34,201 nt of DNA from Burkholderiales bacterium (GCA_031277215.1 JAITMR010000066.1:1-34201), one strand, 5' to 3'. Counted from the first letter of the stretch, positions 23,688 through 33,978 are shown. Program-made: numbers and translations. Notes: generated by a model from the letters alone, not told the origin.

Positions 23688-25598
23688 TCAGCGTGCCGAA
23701 TCCAGCTTGGCTTGATTGATTTCCACTTTGGTGCTGTCGCGCAGGTTCTGAAGGTACGCTTTCAGCGCTTCGCGTCCCTTCATCTCGCTCAACATTTCCG
23801 CCGTCGCCAACTTCTGGGCAGCGTCCGGCGCTTCCGACGGCAGGATTTTCTCGACACGGTAAATCGTGTAACGCGATTGCCCGACAGCCGCGCCCAGATA
23901 CGTCGGCAGCTTTCCGGCCTCCCGCCGGAACACTTCCGCATGCGCGTCTGCGGTAAAGCCCGGTTGCTGTTGCTGGCGACCGATGGTGGTCGGCTTGCCA
24001 AACGTTAGCCCCACGTCCTTAGCGCTCTTTCCTTGTTGCAATTGCGCCAGTTTTTCTTCACCGGCGGCACGCACCAATTCAAAGGCCTTGCGATTTTCCA
24101 GCAATATCTTGATTTGAGCCTTCACATCTTCAAGCGGTCGCACCGTGATCGGCTTGTGCGCGACAACACGCGCCGAGATGATCGTTTCAGAACCGACTTC
24201 GATTGGATCGGTGTTCTGACGATCACGCAACGACGCGGGAGAAAATACCGCTTCAGCCAGTTGTTGGTTGCCATCGGCCAGTTGCGCCACTTGCGCCCGC
24301 GTCAGGAATTCGGCTTTGCTGACCGGAATTTCCAGTTTGTTCGACAGCTCGTCGAACGAATCGATCTGCTCATGCACCATGTTCATGAATTCGGCAGCCT
24401 TTTCGGCGTAAGCAGTGTTGGCCTCGTTCTGCCGGAGGTCGTTCTCTATCTTGCTCTTGACTTCATCAAACGGTAATTGCTTGGCAGATTGAATCGTCAC
24501 TTTGATGATGTGGTAGCCGAACTCGGTTTCTACCGGGCCGACAATGCCGCTTTCCTTGGCATCAAAGACGGCTTTCACAAACGCCCTGTCGAAGCCGCCC
24601 ACGGTAATCGCCCCCAGTTCTCCACCATGCGCCGCCGATCCGGGATCCTGTGAAAATTCTTTCGCCAACGCCGCGAACGTGTCCGGCGCTGCCTTGAGTT
24701 TGTCCAAAATGTCCTCGGCTTTCTTGAGCGCTTCCGTTTTCTGCGCCCCGCCGGCATCTCTTGGAACGGCGATCAGGATGTGCGCCGCATCACGGGTTTC
24801 CGATTGTTCATAACGTTTCTGGTCGCGTTCGTAACTTTCGCGGATTTGTTCATCCGTCAGCGTGATTTTGCCAAGTAGCGCCGCCCTGCTGAGTTTTACG
24901 TACTCGATAGAAACGGTTTCCGGGCTTTGAAACGCCTGCGGATTTTGCATGTAATAGGTTTCGATGTCTTCATCGCTGATCTTGACCTGTTTCGCAAAAT
25001 CAGCAATCTCCAGACTGGCCATCACCACTTCGCGCCTTTCTCCGGCCAGTGTGTGATAACGCTCTGCCGCCGAGAATGCATTCAATTCGCCCGCTTGTAT
25101 GGGCTCGGTCAGCGGCGTTTTCAGAAATTCCGAGCGCACCAAGTGTTCAAACTGCGTCGGCGACATAGGTCTGCTCTGCCGAAGCAATACCTGCCTGTAA
25201 AGATCGGAAGAAAACTGGCCGTTTTCCTGAAACGCCGGGATACTGTTAATCGTATCGAAAACCTTTTGATCGCTGACGCGGAAATAATCATCGGTCGCTT
25301 TTTTCAGCAAAATGTTTTCGGTAATCATCTGGTTCAGCACCGCGAAACGCGCTTCCGGCGTACTGAACATCGTCGAGTCGTACTGCTCACCCAGTTGCTG
25401 CCGCGCTATCTCCTGCTGTTCGCGCAGCCTGTCCTCGAAAACCTGCGACGAGATTCGATTTTTACCGACTTTGGCAACGTCGCCTTCGGCGCCGACGCCT
25501 CGGAAAAAAGAATCAATCCCCCAAAACAACAACGGAACGATGATAATCACTATCACCACTGGTGTGAGGATTTTGCTGCGTTTTATAGAATTAAACAT
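23688..25598 (-). CDS. ppiD: Peptidyl-prolyl isomerase/chaperone PpiD
   Basis: Inner-membrane-anchored periplasmic chaperone of 636 residues that helps outer-membrane and secreted proteins fold. There is one N-terminal membrane anchor (about 13-30, after MFNSIKRSKI). A SurA-like N-terminal chaperone region runs to about 240. A parvulin domain at roughly 265-365 has RDAAHILIAVP, EFSQDPGSAAHGGELG and VGPVETEFGYHIIKV, and a second helical chaperone half follows. Length and layout match PpiD. It is downstream of hupB and the two tRNA genes, the conserved beta-proteobacterial order. Confidence 0.93.
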   Translation of the reverse strand: MFNSIKRSKILTPVVIVIIIVPLLFWGIDSFFRGVGAEGDVAKVGKNRISSQVFEDRLREQQEIARQQLGEQYDSTMFSTPEARFAVLNQMITENILLKKATDDYFRVSDQKVFDTINSIPAFQENGQFSSDLYRQVLLRQSRPMSPTQFEHLVRSEFLKTPLTEPIQAGELNAFSAAERYHTLAGERREVVMASLEIADFAKQVKISDEDIETYYMQNPQAFQSPETVSIEYVKLSRAALLGKITLTDEQIRESYERDQKRYEQSETRDAAHILIAVPRDAGGAQKTEALKKAEDILDKLKAAPDTFAALAKEFSQDPGSAAHGGELGAITVGGFDRAFVKAVFDAKESGIVGPVETEFGYHIIKVTIQSAKQLPFDEVKSKIENDLRQNEANTAYAEKAAEFMNMVHEQIDSFDELSNKLEIPVSKAEFLTRAQVAQLADGNQQLAEAVFSPASLRDRQNTDPIEVGSETIISARVVAHKPITVRPLEDVKAQIKILLENRKAFELVRAAGEEKLAQLQQGKSAKDVGLTFGKPTTIGRQQQQPGFTADAHAEVFRREAGKLPTYLGAAVGQSRYTIYRVEKILPSEAPDAAQKLATAEMLSEMKGREALKAYLQNLRDSTKVEINQAKLDSAR

Positions 25599-25732
25599 AG
25601 TCGGGCTGTCCCATTTTTATTGCGGCCATGGCGTCAAAGCGCCAACTGTCGGCATCCGTCGCGTGCGTATGACTGCCGCCTTTGAAATACCAAAGGTAGA
25701 ATTTTACCAGATCGCCCCCGGCTCTGATGCCC

Positions 25733-25760
25733 AAAAAAAAAGACGAACCGCAGTTCGTCT
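25733..25760 (-). terminator. Intrinsic terminator after the tRNA pair
   Basis: AGACGAAC-cgca-GTTCGTCT at 25741-25760 is followed on the minus strand by a run of T (25740 downward). It ends the hupB/tRNA transcript 10 bases after tRNA-Asp. Confidence 0.85.
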
Positions 25761-25770
25761 TTTCTCTTTT

Positions 25771-25847
25771 TGGCGGAGCGGACGGGGCTCGAACCCGCGA
25801 CCCCCGGCGTGACAGGCCGGTATTCTAACCAACTGAACTACCGCTCC
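25771..25847 (-). tRNA. tRNA-Asp (GTC)
   Basis: 77 bases with encoded CCA. The acceptor stem is GGAGCGG / CCGCTCC, the D arm has TAGTTCAGTTGGTTAGAAT, the anticodon loop CTGTCAC has GTC, and the T arm is CGGGTTCGAGCCCCG. Confidence 0.96.
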
Positions 25848-25899
25848 AAAAACCTTGCACTTTTCCGGTTCGTGACCTAACCGCTTGACCTGATGCGTC

Positions 25900-25975
25900 T
25901 GGTGGGTGCTGAGAGGCTCGAACTCCCGACATTCGCCTTGTAAGGGCGACGCTCTACCAACTGAGCTAAGCACCC
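25900..25975 (-). tRNA. tRNA-Val (TAC)
   Basis: 76 bases with encoded CCA. The acceptor stem is GGGTGCT / AGCACCC, the D arm has TAGCTCAGTTGGTAGAGC, the anticodon loop CTTACAA has TAC, and the T arm is GGGAGTTCGAGCCTCTC. It is 52 bases upstream of tRNA-Asp on the same strand and 53 after hupB, with no terminator between. Confidence 0.96.
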
Positions 25976-26028
25976 TCGCATCATTCATGGCTTCGGGATA
26001 CGGGCACATTCCCCGAGCGGAAAGCTTG

Positions 26029-26301
26029 TTATTTTACAGCGTCTTTCAAAACTTTGCCAGCCCTGAAACGCGGCACTCTCGCCGCTTCGATTTCAATGGC
26101 TTCCTTGGTTCGCGGGTTGAAACCCGAACGTGCCTTGCGCTCGCTGATATAAAACGCCCCGAAACCGACAAGGGTGACGGTATCCCCTTTTTGCAGCGCC
26201 TCGGTAATCGCCTCCACTGTCGCATCCAGCGCACGCTCCGCCGCCGCTTTCGACAAATCCGTCTGCTTCGCAATCGCTTCAACCAGTTCAGATTTCTTCA
26301 T
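26029..26301 (-). CDS. hupB: DNA-binding protein HU-beta
   Basis: Nucleoid protein of 90 residues that binds and bends DNA as a dimer. It starts MKKSELVEAIAKQTDLSKAAAERALDA. It has the HU signature GFGAFYISERKARSGFNPRTKE, the DNA-binding beta arm with the RxGxNPxT motif (about 46-67). It sits between lon and the tRNA-Val/tRNA-Asp pair, as in other Betaproteobacteria. AAAGGG lies 7 bases before the ATG. Confidence 0.97.
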   Translation of the reverse strand: MKKSELVEAIAKQTDLSKAAAERALDATVEAITEALQKGDTVTLVGFGAFYISERKARSGFNPRTKEAIEIEAARVPRFRAGKVLKDAVK

Positions 26302-26397
26302 GTTCAGCCCTTTCTTCTATCAAGATCAAGAAACGGGATAGAGCGCCATATGCGCCCTGCCCCTTCGAATCCGGCCTGCCCGGCCTTCAAGGCGCTT

Positions 26398-26424
26398 ATT
26401 ATCGCCCAAGCCTTCCTGATTCAA
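26398..26424 (-). promoter_or_regulatory. Candidate hupB promoter
   Basis: On the minus strand TTGAAT (26424-26419), a 15-bp spacer, then GATAAT (26403-26398). The spacing is short, and the leader would be about 90 bases. Confidence 0.35.
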
Positions 26425-26449
26425 CCGTGTTTGTTTGTATTTTTTTTTC

Positions 26450-28903
26450 TCAATGTTTGAGCTGTATCGATTTTTCTGCCGGAGCTTCTTGCGTTTTCGG
26501 CATATCGGGCGTTTCCGCCTTCTTTTCGTCTGTTTTGTCTCCTGGTGGCAACGGAATCGGCGCCCGTTCCAGCGCCGTATCCAACACCTGCTCGATCCAG
26601 CGCACGGGACGAATCTCGATGCGCGCTTTGATCTCATCCGGAATTTCGACGAGATCCTTCATGTTTTCCTCGGGAATAAGCACCGTTTTGACCCCACCGC
26701 GCCCCGCCGCCAGTAGTTTTTCCTTCAACCCGCCGATCGGCAGCACTTCACCTCGCAGCGTGATTTCGCCGGTCATCGCCACATCGCAGCGCACCGGAAT
26801 ACCGGTCAGGATCGAGACCAGTGCCGTACAAATCGCCACGCCCGCCGACGGCCCGTCCTTCGGTGTCGCACCTTCCGGCAAATGAATATGCAAATCGCTC
26901 TTCTGGTAAAAATCGGGATCGATGCCGAGGTCGCGGCTGCGGTGGCGCACGACCGACAATGCTGCCTGAATCGACTCCTGCATGACTTCGCCGAGTTTCC
27001 CCGTCGTCGTGGTTTTGCCTTTCCCCGGCAGCGTCACCGCTTCGATGGTCAGCAAATCGCCGCCGACTTCGGTCCACGCCAACCCCGTCACCTGCCCGAC
27101 CTGATTTTTTTTCTCGGCAATTCCGTAGGTGTAACGGCGCACGCCCAGATATTTGTCCAGCGACTCGGACTCGACAACCACCGCGCCTTTGCTTTTCTTT
27201 TCTTCCAATTGCAGCGTCTTTACAACTTTCCGACAAATCTTGCTGATTTCGCGTTCTAGCCCGCGCACGCCGGCCTCGCTCGTGTAATAACGAACGATGT
27301 CGCGCAGCGCGTCGTCGGTCACGGTCAACTCCTCCGGTTTAACGCCGTTAGCGTCCATTTGCTTTTTCAGCAGGTATTGCTTGGCGATGCCAATTTTCTC
27401 GTCCTCGGTGTAGCCGGACAAGCGAATCACTTCCATCCGGTCGAGCAGCGGCGAGGGGATGTTCAGCGTGTTGGCCGTCGCCACGAACATCACATCCGAC
27501 AAATCATATTCGACTTCGACATAGTGGTCGGTGAATGTGCTGTTCTGTTCGGGGTCGAGCACTTCAAGCAACGCCGACGACGGATCGCCGCGAAAGTCCA
27601 TGCCGATCTTGTCAACTTCGTCGAGCAGAAAGAGCGGATTTCGGACGCCAACCTTGGTCATGTTTTGCAGAATTTTGCCCGGCATAGAGCCAATATATGT
27701 CCGGCGATGACCACGAATTTCGGCTTCGTCGCGCACACCGCCCAAACTCATCCGAACGAACTTCCGCCCCGTCGCCCGCGCAATCGATTGTCCGAGCGAC
27801 GTTTTGCCTACGCCCGGCGGCCCGACCAGACACAGAATCGGTCCGCGCAAACGGTCAACGCGCTGCTGCACCGCCAGATATTCGACGATTCGCTCTTTGA
27901 CTTTCTCCAGCCCATAGTGATCGGCATCGAGCGTCTCAATCGCTTTTGAAAGTTCTTTTTTGACCTTGCTTTTCTTCTGCCAAGGCAGATTTACCAGCGT
28001 GTCGATATAATTGCGCACCACCGTGGCTTCCGCCGACATAGGCGACATCAAGCGCAATTTTTTCAACTCATTTTGCGCTTTCTGCTCGCCCTCTTTCGTC
28101 ATGTGTGCGCTTTTGATTTTCTTGCCGATTTCATCGAGATCGACCGATTCATCGCCATCGCCGAGTTCTTTCTGAATCGCCTTGACTTGTTCGTTCAGAT
28201 AATACTCGCGCTGGCTTTTTTCCATCTGCCGTTTGACGCGGCCACGAATCCGTTTTTCTACCTGAAGAATATCGACTTCGCCTTCCAGCAAACACAGCAA
28301 ATGCTCAAGACGCGGCATCACCTCGTCCATTTCCAGCACTTTCTGTTTTTGCTCGAGCTTCAACGGCAAATGCGCCGCAATCGCGTCAGCCAAACGACTG
28401 CCGTCTTCAATGCTGTTCATCGAAGTCAGCAGCTCCGGCGGAATTTTCTTGTTGAGCTTCACATATTGATCGAACTGCGCCAAAAGCGCCCGCCGCATCG
28501 CTTCAATTTCGCTGGGTTCTGCGGCTTTCGACGACACCGTTTTGCAGGCAGCGCTCAAATAGCCGTCCTGCTCGGCCACTTTGAGCAGGCGCACCCGCTC
28601 ACGTCCCTCGACCAGCACTTTGACCGTCCCGTCGGGCAGCTTGAGCATTTGCAGCACCGCCGCTATCGCTCCCGTACCGTAGAGGTCTTCAACGGCAGGG
28701 TCATCCTTGGCCGCGTCTTTTTGCGCCACCAGCACAATCGGCTGATTGTGCTTCATCGCCGCGTCCAGCGCCTTGATCGACTTGGGGCGCCCGACAAACA
28801 GCGGAATGACCATATGCGGAAAAACCACGACATCGCGCAGCGGCAACAGCGGTAACCGCGCCGGCTTGTCGTTATCCTGAACGGCAGAAATCTCAGGGGA
28901 CAT
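26450..28903 (-). CDS. lon: ATP-dependent protease Lon
   Basis: Cytosolic AAA+ serine protease that degrades misfolded and regulatory proteins. The 817 residues have an N-terminal substrate-binding domain starting LPLLPLRDVVVFPHMVIPLFVGR. The AAA+ domain has Walker A GPPGVGKTS, GHRRTYIGSMPG and LLDEVDKIG. The protease domain has the catalytic Ser686 in PKDGPSAGVA and Lys729 in GGLKEKLLA. The C-terminus carries an extra Pro/Glu/Lys-rich tail of about 35 residues beyond the usual end. The ATG at 28903 gives MSPEISAVQ. A heat-shock promoter lies 37 bases upstream, and clpX precedes by 131 bases. Confidence 0.97.
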   Translation of the reverse strand: MSPEISAVQDNDKPARLPLLPLRDVVVFPHMVIPLFVGRPKSIKALDAAMKHNQPIVLVAQKDAAKDDPAVEDLYGTGAIAAVLQMLKLPDGTVKVLVEGRERVRLLKVAEQDGYLSAACKTVSSKAAEPSEIEAMRRALLAQFDQYVKLNKKIPPELLTSMNSIEDGSRLADAIAAHLPLKLEQKQKVLEMDEVMPRLEHLLCLLEGEVDILQVEKRIRGRVKRQMEKSQREYYLNEQVKAIQKELGDGDESVDLDEIGKKIKSAHMTKEGEQKAQNELKKLRLMSPMSAEATVVRNYIDTLVNLPWQKKSKVKKELSKAIETLDADHYGLEKVKERIVEYLAVQQRVDRLRGPILCLVGPPGVGKTSLGQSIARATGRKFVRMSLGGVRDEAEIRGHRRTYIGSMPGKILQNMTKVGVRNPLFLLDEVDKIGMDFRGDPSSALLEVLDPEQNSTFTDHYVEVEYDLSDVMFVATANTLNIPSPLLDRMEVIRLSGYTEDEKIGIAKQYLLKKQMDANGVKPEELTVTDDALRDIVRYYTSEAGVRGLEREISKICRKVVKTLQLEEKKSKGAVVVESESLDKYLGVRRYTYGIAEKKNQVGQVTGLAWTEVGGDLLTIEAVTLPGKGKTTTTGKLGEVMQESIQAALSVVRHRSRDLGIDPDFYQKSDLHIHLPEGATPKDGPSAGVAICTALVSILTGIPVRCDVAMTGEITLRGEVLPIGGLKEKLLAAGRGGVKTVLIPEENMKDLVEIPDEIKARIEIRPVRWIEQVLDTALERAPIPLPPGDKTDEKKAETPDMPKTQEAPAEKSIQLKH

Positions 28904-28939
28904 CAAAGTCTCGCTTCAAAAAGAAAAAGGTTTATGGGT

Positions 28940-28967
28940 ATATGGGGACGGTTTTCGTTTTATCAAC
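28940..28967 (-). promoter_or_regulatory. Sigma-32 (RpoH) promoter of lon
   Basis: On the minus strand GTTGATA (28967-28961; consensus CTTGAAA), a 13-bp spacer, then CCCCATAT (28947-28940), a full match to CCCCATNT. This fits the known heat-shock control of lon. Confidence 0.75.
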
Positions 28968-29034
28968 GGTTCCGCCCTTTATTGTGCGCCTCGAAAGGTC
29001 ACGAAATTTTTGCTTTCCTGACCTCTGACACCTG

Positions 29035-30303
29035 TTATGCGGTTCGATTATAGCTGGCGTCAGCGTAAACCCGCAACGGCTTGCCGACGCCATTGACCGC
29101 CGCCTCGTCAATCACCACCCGGGTGAGGCCGGTCAACCCCGGCAATTCGTACATCGTATCGAGCAAGGTCTGCTCCAGAATCGAGCGCAATCCGCGTGCG
29201 CCGGTTTTTCGTTCCAGCGCCCGTCGCGCCATCGCGAACAGCGCCTGCTCGCGCACTTCCAGCTCAACATTTTCCATCCTGAAAAGTTTTTGATACTGCT
29301 TGATCAGCGCGTTTTTCGGCTCGGTCAAAATCTGGACAAGGCTGTGCTCATCCAGTTCATCGAGCGCCGCCACCACCGGCAAACGACCGACAAACTCCGG
29401 AATCAGCCCGAAACGAATCAAGTCCTCCGGCTCAACATCGTGCAACAACTGCTTGCCCGCTTCGCTTTTCGCCGTAGCAATTTCGGCACCGAAACCGATG
29501 CCGACTTTGACCGTGCGCTGTTGCACGATCTTTTCCAGACCGTCGAACGCGCCGCCGCAGATGAACAAAATATTGCCGGTATCGACCGCGATCAATTCTT
29601 GATTCGGATGTTTGCGACCGCCTTGCGGCGGCACCGCCGCAATCGTTCCTTCCACCAGCTTCAACAATGCCTGTTGCACGCCTTCACCGGACACGTCGCG
29701 GGTTATCGACGGGCTTTCGCTCTTGCGCGAAATCTTGTCGATCTCGTCGATGTAAATAATTCCGCGCTGGGCTTTTTCTACATTGTAATCACAATTTTGA
29801 AGCAACTTGTGAATGACGTTCTCAACGTCTTCGCCAACATAGCCCGCTTCCGTCAGCGTCGTCGCATCGGCAATCACGAAAGGCACATCAAGCACGCGCG
29901 CCAACGTTTGCGCCAGCAGCGTTTTGCCGGAACCGGTCGGCCCGATCAGCAGAATGTTCGATTTCGACAACTCGACGCCATCCTCGTCCACCGTCGATTG
30001 CAGCCGCTTGTAATGGTTGTACACCGCCACCGACAAATGTTTTTTCGCCGAATTCTGTCCGATCACATAATTGTCGAGAACCTGACAAATTTCCTGCGGC
30101 GTTAACAGCTTGCCCTTTTCCGGCTCACTTTTCTTCTCGACGGTTTCACCATCGACCAGAATGTCGCTGCATGTGCGAACGCACTCGTCACAGATAAAAA
30201 CTTTCTTGCCCGCATGTTCGCCAAAAACCAGGCGGCGCTCGTCCTGGCTGGCGCCACAAAACGAACAATGCGAAACATTCTCGCCGTCTTTTTTCTGAGT
30301 CAT
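29035..30303 (-). CDS. clpX: ClpX ATPase subunit of ClpXP protease
   Basis: AAA+ unfoldase that feeds tagged proteins to ClpP. The 422 residues have an N-terminal C4 zinc finger (CSFCGA...CDECV, about 13-44). Walker A is [15 protein letters not shown], and GYVGEDVEN is the pore-loop region. Walker B is [10 protein letters not shown], and the [24 protein letters not shown] box follows. A ClpP-binding loop is seen as KVGIGFGAE (IGF motif). It lies 44 bases after clpP on the same strand, so it forms an operon with it. Confidence 0.97.
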   Translation of the reverse strand: MTQKKDGENVSHCSFCGASQDERRLVFGEHAGKKVFICDECVRTCSDILVDGETVEKKSEPEKGKLLTPQEICQVLDNYVIGQNSAKKHLSVAVYNHYKRLQSTVDEDGVELSKSNILLIGPTGSGKTLLAQTLARVLDVPFVIADATTLTEAGYVGEDVENVIHKLLQNCDYNVEKAQRGIIYIDEIDKISRKSESPSITRDVSGEGVQQALLKLVEGTIAAVPPQGGRKHPNQELIAVDTGNILFICGGAFDGLEKIVQQRTVKVGIGFGAEIATAKSEAGKQLLHDVEPEDLIRFGLIPEFVGRLPVVAALDELDEHSLVQILTEPKNALIKQYQKLFRMENVELEVREQALFAMARRALERKTGARGLRSILEQTLLDTMYELPGLTGLTRVVIDEAAVNGVGKPLRVYADASYNRTA

Positions 30304-30347
30304 GCTGCTTTTTCCTGTATGGCCGTCGCTTTTCTATAATATCCGGC

Positions 30348-30950
30348 TTAAACACGCTTATGCAAGACTTTGTCTATCAAACCGTAATCGCACGCCTGCT
30401 GGGCGTCTAAAAAGTTGTCACGGTCGGTATCGCGAGCGATGTCTTCTAGCGGCCTGCCGGTATGCTCGGCCAGCAATTTGTTCAGCCGTTCGCGCTGGCT
30501 CAGAATGTGCTTCGCGTGAATTTCGATGTCGGACGCCTGCCCGCGAAAACCGCCCAACGGCTGATGAATCATCACCGTCGAATTGGGCAGCGCAAAACGT
30601 TTGCCCTTCGTGCCCGCCGCCAGCAGAAACGCTCCCATCGAAGCCGCCATGCCGGTACACAGCGTCGAAACATTCGGTTTGATAAATTGCATCGTGTCGT
30701 AAATCGCCAGCCCCGCCGACACCGAACCGCCCGGCGAATTGATGTAAAAATGAATGTCCTTCTCAGGATTTTCCGATTCGAGAAACAGCATTTGAGCGAC
30801 GATCAGATTGGCCGTGTTTTCTTCGACAGGCCCGACCAGAAAAATCAACCGGTCTTTCAGCAGCCGCGAATAAATGTCGTAGGCGCGCTCGCCGCGGCCA
30901 CTTTGCTCGACCACAATTGGCACCAGCCCCAAATTTCGCACGTCGTCCAT
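30348..30950 (-). CDS. clpP: ClpP protease subunit
   Basis: Serine protease that forms the 14-subunit chamber of ClpXP/ClpAP. The 200 residues carry [12 protein letters not shown] (oxyanion region), [11 protein letters not shown] with catalytic Ser104, [12 protein letters not shown] with His129, and Asp178 in DTDRDNF. The ATG at 30950 was chosen because [16 protein letters not shown] is the family start and GGAG lies 6 bases upstream. The open frame extends 70 residues further through a repeat and part of tig, with no family match. Confidence 0.97.
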   Translation of the reverse strand: MDDVRNLGLVPIVVEQSGRGERAYDIYSRLLKDRLIFLVGPVEENTANLIVAQMLFLESENPEKDIHFYINSPGGSVSAGLAIYDTMQFIKPNVSTLCTGMAASMGAFLLAAGTKGKRFALPNSTVMIHQPLGGFRGQASDIEIHAKHILSQRERLNKLLAEHTGRPLEDIARDTDRDNFLDAQQACDYGLIDKVLHKRV

Positions 30951-30965
30951 ACTGCTCTCCTCTTC

Positions 30966-31045
30966 TATTCTTCCCCTCCCCTTGAAGGGTGGGGATTGCC
31001 GCCCCTCTCCCCGTCCCCTCTCCCGCAAGCGGGGAGGGAAATTAT
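30966..31045. repeat. GC-rich repeat between tig and clpP
   Basis: CCCTTGAAGGGTGGGG and the hairpin CCCTCTCCCGCAAGCGGGGAGGG form a palindromic element. Its core resembles the inside of the MITE-like element (TTCCCTCGCTTGCGGGGGAA at 7994). It fills the gap between two co-directional genes that are normally adjacent. Confidence 0.45.
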
Positions 31046-32398
31046 CTACGTCGCCGCCGCTTTCGCCGCTGCCGAAGGAGGTGTCAGCGACAACGTCGGA
31101 GCCATCGCTTCTTCCAGCGTCATCGGTTTGTCGGTCACCCGCGCCGTTGTTTGCATCCATTCGATCAGATTGTGTTCCGTCGCCGACGCCTCGTAATTCG
31201 CCAACCGTTCCGGCTTCTCGAAATGCCAGCGCACCACCGCTTCCGGTTCTTCATACGTTTGCGCCACTTCCGCCACCAGCGCCCGCACCTGTTCAACCTT
31301 CGGCTGCAACTGATGCTTGCGCACAACTTCCGAAACCGCCAGCGACAGCTTGACGCGCTCTTCGGCCTGCTTGCGGAACATCTCCGGCGACAGCTTGATG
31401 TCTTCCGGCTTCATGCCCTGCTTTTGCAATTCGCCCATCATCCGCTGCGCCATCGACATCATTTCCATTTCGACCAGCGACTTGGGCAACGCCATCTCGG
31501 CATGCTGACGCATGGCCGCGATCACTTGCTCCTTCAGCAATCCTTCGATACGGTTTCTGAGCTGTAATTGCAGATTACTTCTCACTTCCTTGCACAACGA
31601 TTCGACGCTGCCGTCGGCCATTCCGAGCATACGCGCGAAAGATTCGTCGAGCGGCGGCAACTGCGGCTCGGTCACTTCCTTGACCGTCAACTCAAACTCC
31701 GCCGTCTTTCCGGCAACTTCCCTGCCGTGATAATCGGCCGGAAACACCAGCGGGAAAAATTTGGTTTCCCCGGCCTTCATTCCCGGCAACGCCGTTTCAA
31801 ACTCGGGCAACATCCGGCCTTCGCCGATAGTGATCGCAAAATCGCGTCCCTGCCCGCCGTCAAACGCTTCGCCGTTCAGACGGCCAATGAAATCACAAAT
31901 CACCTGATCTTCGTTCTGCGCCGCCCGTTCCACCTTCTTGAAGGTCGCACGCTGCTTACGCAACACGCCCAGCGTGCGCTCGATATCGGCATCGGTGATC
32001 TCAACCTGAGGCCGCGTTAATTCGACCTTTGTCAAATCGCCGAGTGTCACCTCGGGATACACCTCGAACGTCGCTTGAAATTCGAGCTGCCCCTCCTGAG
32101 ACTCATTGGCTGGTTTCGGCTCGACCCGCGGATAACCGGCAACGCGCAGATCGTGCTCGCGCATCACCGCGCTGAAACTTTCCAGCACCTGATCGTTGAG
32201 CACTTCGCTCCTGACCTGCTGGCCATACTGCTGCGTCACCATTTTCATCGGCACTTTGCCCGGGCGAAAACCGGCGATTTTCGCCGTTTTCGACAGTTTG
32301 GTCAGCCGTTTTTGCACTTCTTTTTCGACCACATCCAGCGGTACCGAAAGCGCCACGCGGCGCTCGAGCTGGCTTATCGTTTCAATCGTGGATTGCAT
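31046..32398 (-). CDS. tig: Trigger factor
   Basis: Ribosome-associated chaperone and prolyl isomerase acting on nascent chains. The 450 residues have a ribosome-binding domain with the signature loop near 45 ([13 protein letters not shown]). The FKBP-type isomerase domain (about 155-240) has [33 protein letters not shown] and [12 protein letters not shown] long helical C-terminal domain follows, ending in an Ala-rich tail. AAGGA lies 8 bases before the ATG. It is first gene of the tig-clpP-clpX-lon-hupB series. Confidence 0.96.
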   Translation of the reverse strand: MQSTIETISQLERRVALSVPLDVVEKEVQKRLTKLSKTAKIAGFRPGKVPMKMVTQQYGQQVRSEVLNDQVLESFSAVMREHDLRVAGYPRVEPKPANESQEGQLEFQATFEVYPEVTLGDLTKVELTRPQVEITDADIERTLGVLRKQRATFKKVERAAQNEDQVICDFIGRLNGEAFDGGQGRDFAITIGEGRMLPEFETALPGMKAGETKFFPLVFPADYHGREVAGKTAEFELTVKEVTEPQLPPLDESFARMLGMADGSVESLCKEVRSNLQLQLRNRIEGLLKEQVIAAMRQHAEMALPKSLVEMEMMSMAQRMMGELQKQGMKPEDIKLSPEMFRKQAEERVKLSLAVSEVVRKHQLQPKVEQVRALVAEVAQTYEEPEAVVRWHFEKPERLANYEASATEHNLIEWMQTTARVTDKPMTLEEAMAPTLSLTPPSAAAKAAAT

Positions 32399-32449
32399 GC
32401 GTTTGTCCTTATGCGGTATCCTGTTGTCGTCTCATGTTTTTTGGCGCCC

Positions 32450-32536
<87 letters not shown>

Positions 32537-32589
32537 AGCTGCCATATTCCGGCGATTGCCCTACTCCAGCAGTCGCCGACGAAGCCGAT

Positions 32590-32595
32590 AATTAT
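32590..32595 (-). promoter_or_regulatory. -10 box for tRNA-Leu
   Basis: A perfect TATAAT on the minus strand, 54 bases before the tRNA start. Its -35 region (TTAGCG at 18 bp) is poor. Confidence 0.45.
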
Positions 32596-32656
32596 AGCTG
32601 AAACCGGGGCTTCCCGCTAATGCCGCCACCCTTTTGGGGTGGTCGAAAGCGGAGTT

Positions 32657-33934
32657 TCAGGCGCTCGCCGCCTTCAGCGCCTGATCAATATCCGCCAGAA
32701 TGTCGTCGATGTGTTCGATACCGATCGACAACCGAATCATTTCGGGGCGCACACCGGCGGACAATTGTTCCTCAGGCGATAACTGACGGTGTGTTGTCGA
32801 CGCCGGATGGCAGGCCAGCGATTTGGCGTCACCGATGTTGACCAAATGCACGAGCAGTTGCAGCGCGTCAATGAAGCGACTGCCCGCCGCCGCGCCGCCT
32901 TTGACTCCGAACGACAACACGCCGGAAGCACGACTGCCCATGTATTTTTTCGCCTGCGGATAATCGGCGTGCTCTTCAAGACCCGCGTATTCAACCCACT
33001 CAACAGAAGGATGCTTTTGCAGATACTTCGCCACTGCCAACGTGTTTTTGCAAATCCTGTCCATCCGCACTGCCAGCGTTTCGATGCCCTGCAAAACCAG
33101 AAATGAATTGAACGGCGACAGCGCCGCGCCCATGTTGCGCAGCATCACGCACCGCGTTCGCGCAATGTACGCTGCCTGTCCGAACGATTCTGTGAACACC
33201 ACGCCGTGGTAACTGACCTCCGGCGTGCTAAGGCGCGGGAAACGATCCGCATGTTCTTTCCAGGGGAAACGACCACTGTCGACGATCGCGCCGCCAATCG
33301 TTGTCCCATGACCGGCAAGGTATTTGGTAAGCGCATGAACAATGATATCGGCGCCGTATTCAATCGGTCGGCACAGTATCGGTGAAGGCACGGTATTGTC
33401 AACAATCAGCGGCACGCCGAGCGCGTGCGCCTGTTGCGCAAAAGCGCCGATATCGACAACGTTGCCCAGCGGATTGCCGATGCTTTCACAAAACACCGCC
33501 TTCGTTCGCGCATCAGCAAGCGCTGCGATGTCCGCCGGTTTTCGATAATCGACAAACCGCACGTTGATGCCGAGTTGCGGCAGCGTATGCGCGAATAAGT
33601 TATACGTGCCGCCGTACAAGGCGCTGGTCGAAATGATATTGTCGCCCGCCTCGGCAATCGTTTGAATCGCATACGTTACCGCCGCCATACCCGATGCCAG
33701 CGCCAATCCCGCCACTCCGCCTTCCAGCGCGGCGAGACGCTTCTCCAATACATCGTTGGTCGGATTCATGATCCGCGTATAGATATTTCCTGGCACTGCC
33801 AGGTTGAACAAGTCGGCAGCATGCTGCGTGTTGTCGAACGCATAACTGCTGGTTTGATAAATCGGCACCGCAACAGACTTGGTGGTCGGCTCGGGTTGGT
33901 AGCCCGCGTGAAGGGCAAGGGTTTCAAGTTTCAT
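32657..33934 (-). CDS. metY: O-acetylhomoserine aminocarboxypropyltransferase (sulfhydrylase)
   Basis: Makes homocysteine from O-acetylhomoserine and sulfide for methionine synthesis. The 425 residues are the length of MetY, longer than MetB or MetZ (about 390). This PLP enzyme of the Cys/Met-metabolism family has YQTSSYAFDNTQHAADLF, YTRIMNPTNDVLEKRLAALEGG, the Lys in HALTKYLAGHGTTIGG that binds PLP, and the C-terminal SIGIEHIDDILADI. AGGAG lies 8 bases before the ATG. It stands alone, with a small hairpin CCACCC/GGGTGG after its stop (32625-32641) that lacks a U-tract. A 5' leader hairpin lies upstream. Confidence 0.93.
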   Translation of the reverse strand: MKLETLALHAGYQPEPTTKSVAVPIYQTSSYAFDNTQHAADLFNLAVPGNIYTRIMNPTNDVLEKRLAALEGGVAGLALASGMAAVTYAIQTIAEAGDNIISTSALYGGTYNLFAHTLPQLGINVRFVDYRKPADIAALADARTKAVFCESIGNPLGNVVDIGAFAQQAHALGVPLIVDNTVPSPILCRPIEYGADIIVHALTKYLAGHGTTIGGAIVDSGRFPWKEHADRFPRLSTPEVSYHGVVFTESFGQAAYIARTRCVMLRNMGAALSPFNSFLVLQGIETLAVRMDRICKNTLAVAKYLQKHPSVEWVEYAGLEEHADYPQAKKYMGSRASGVLSFGVKGGAAAGSRFIDALQLLVHLVNIGDAKSLACHPASTTHRQLSPEEQLSAGVRPEMIRLSIGIEHIDDILADIDQALKAASA

Positions 33935-33959
33935 GAATGATGCTCCTGAAATGGTTCAA

Positions 33960-33978
33960 CGCTTTGCGTGGCAAAGCG
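33960..33978 (-). promoter_or_regulatory. Hairpin in the metY 5' leader
   Basis: CGCTTTGC and GCAAAGCG with a 3-base loop (8-bp perfect stem), 26 bases upstream of the metY start. No known SAM riboswitch fold is recognisable around it. Its role is unknown. Confidence 0.35.
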
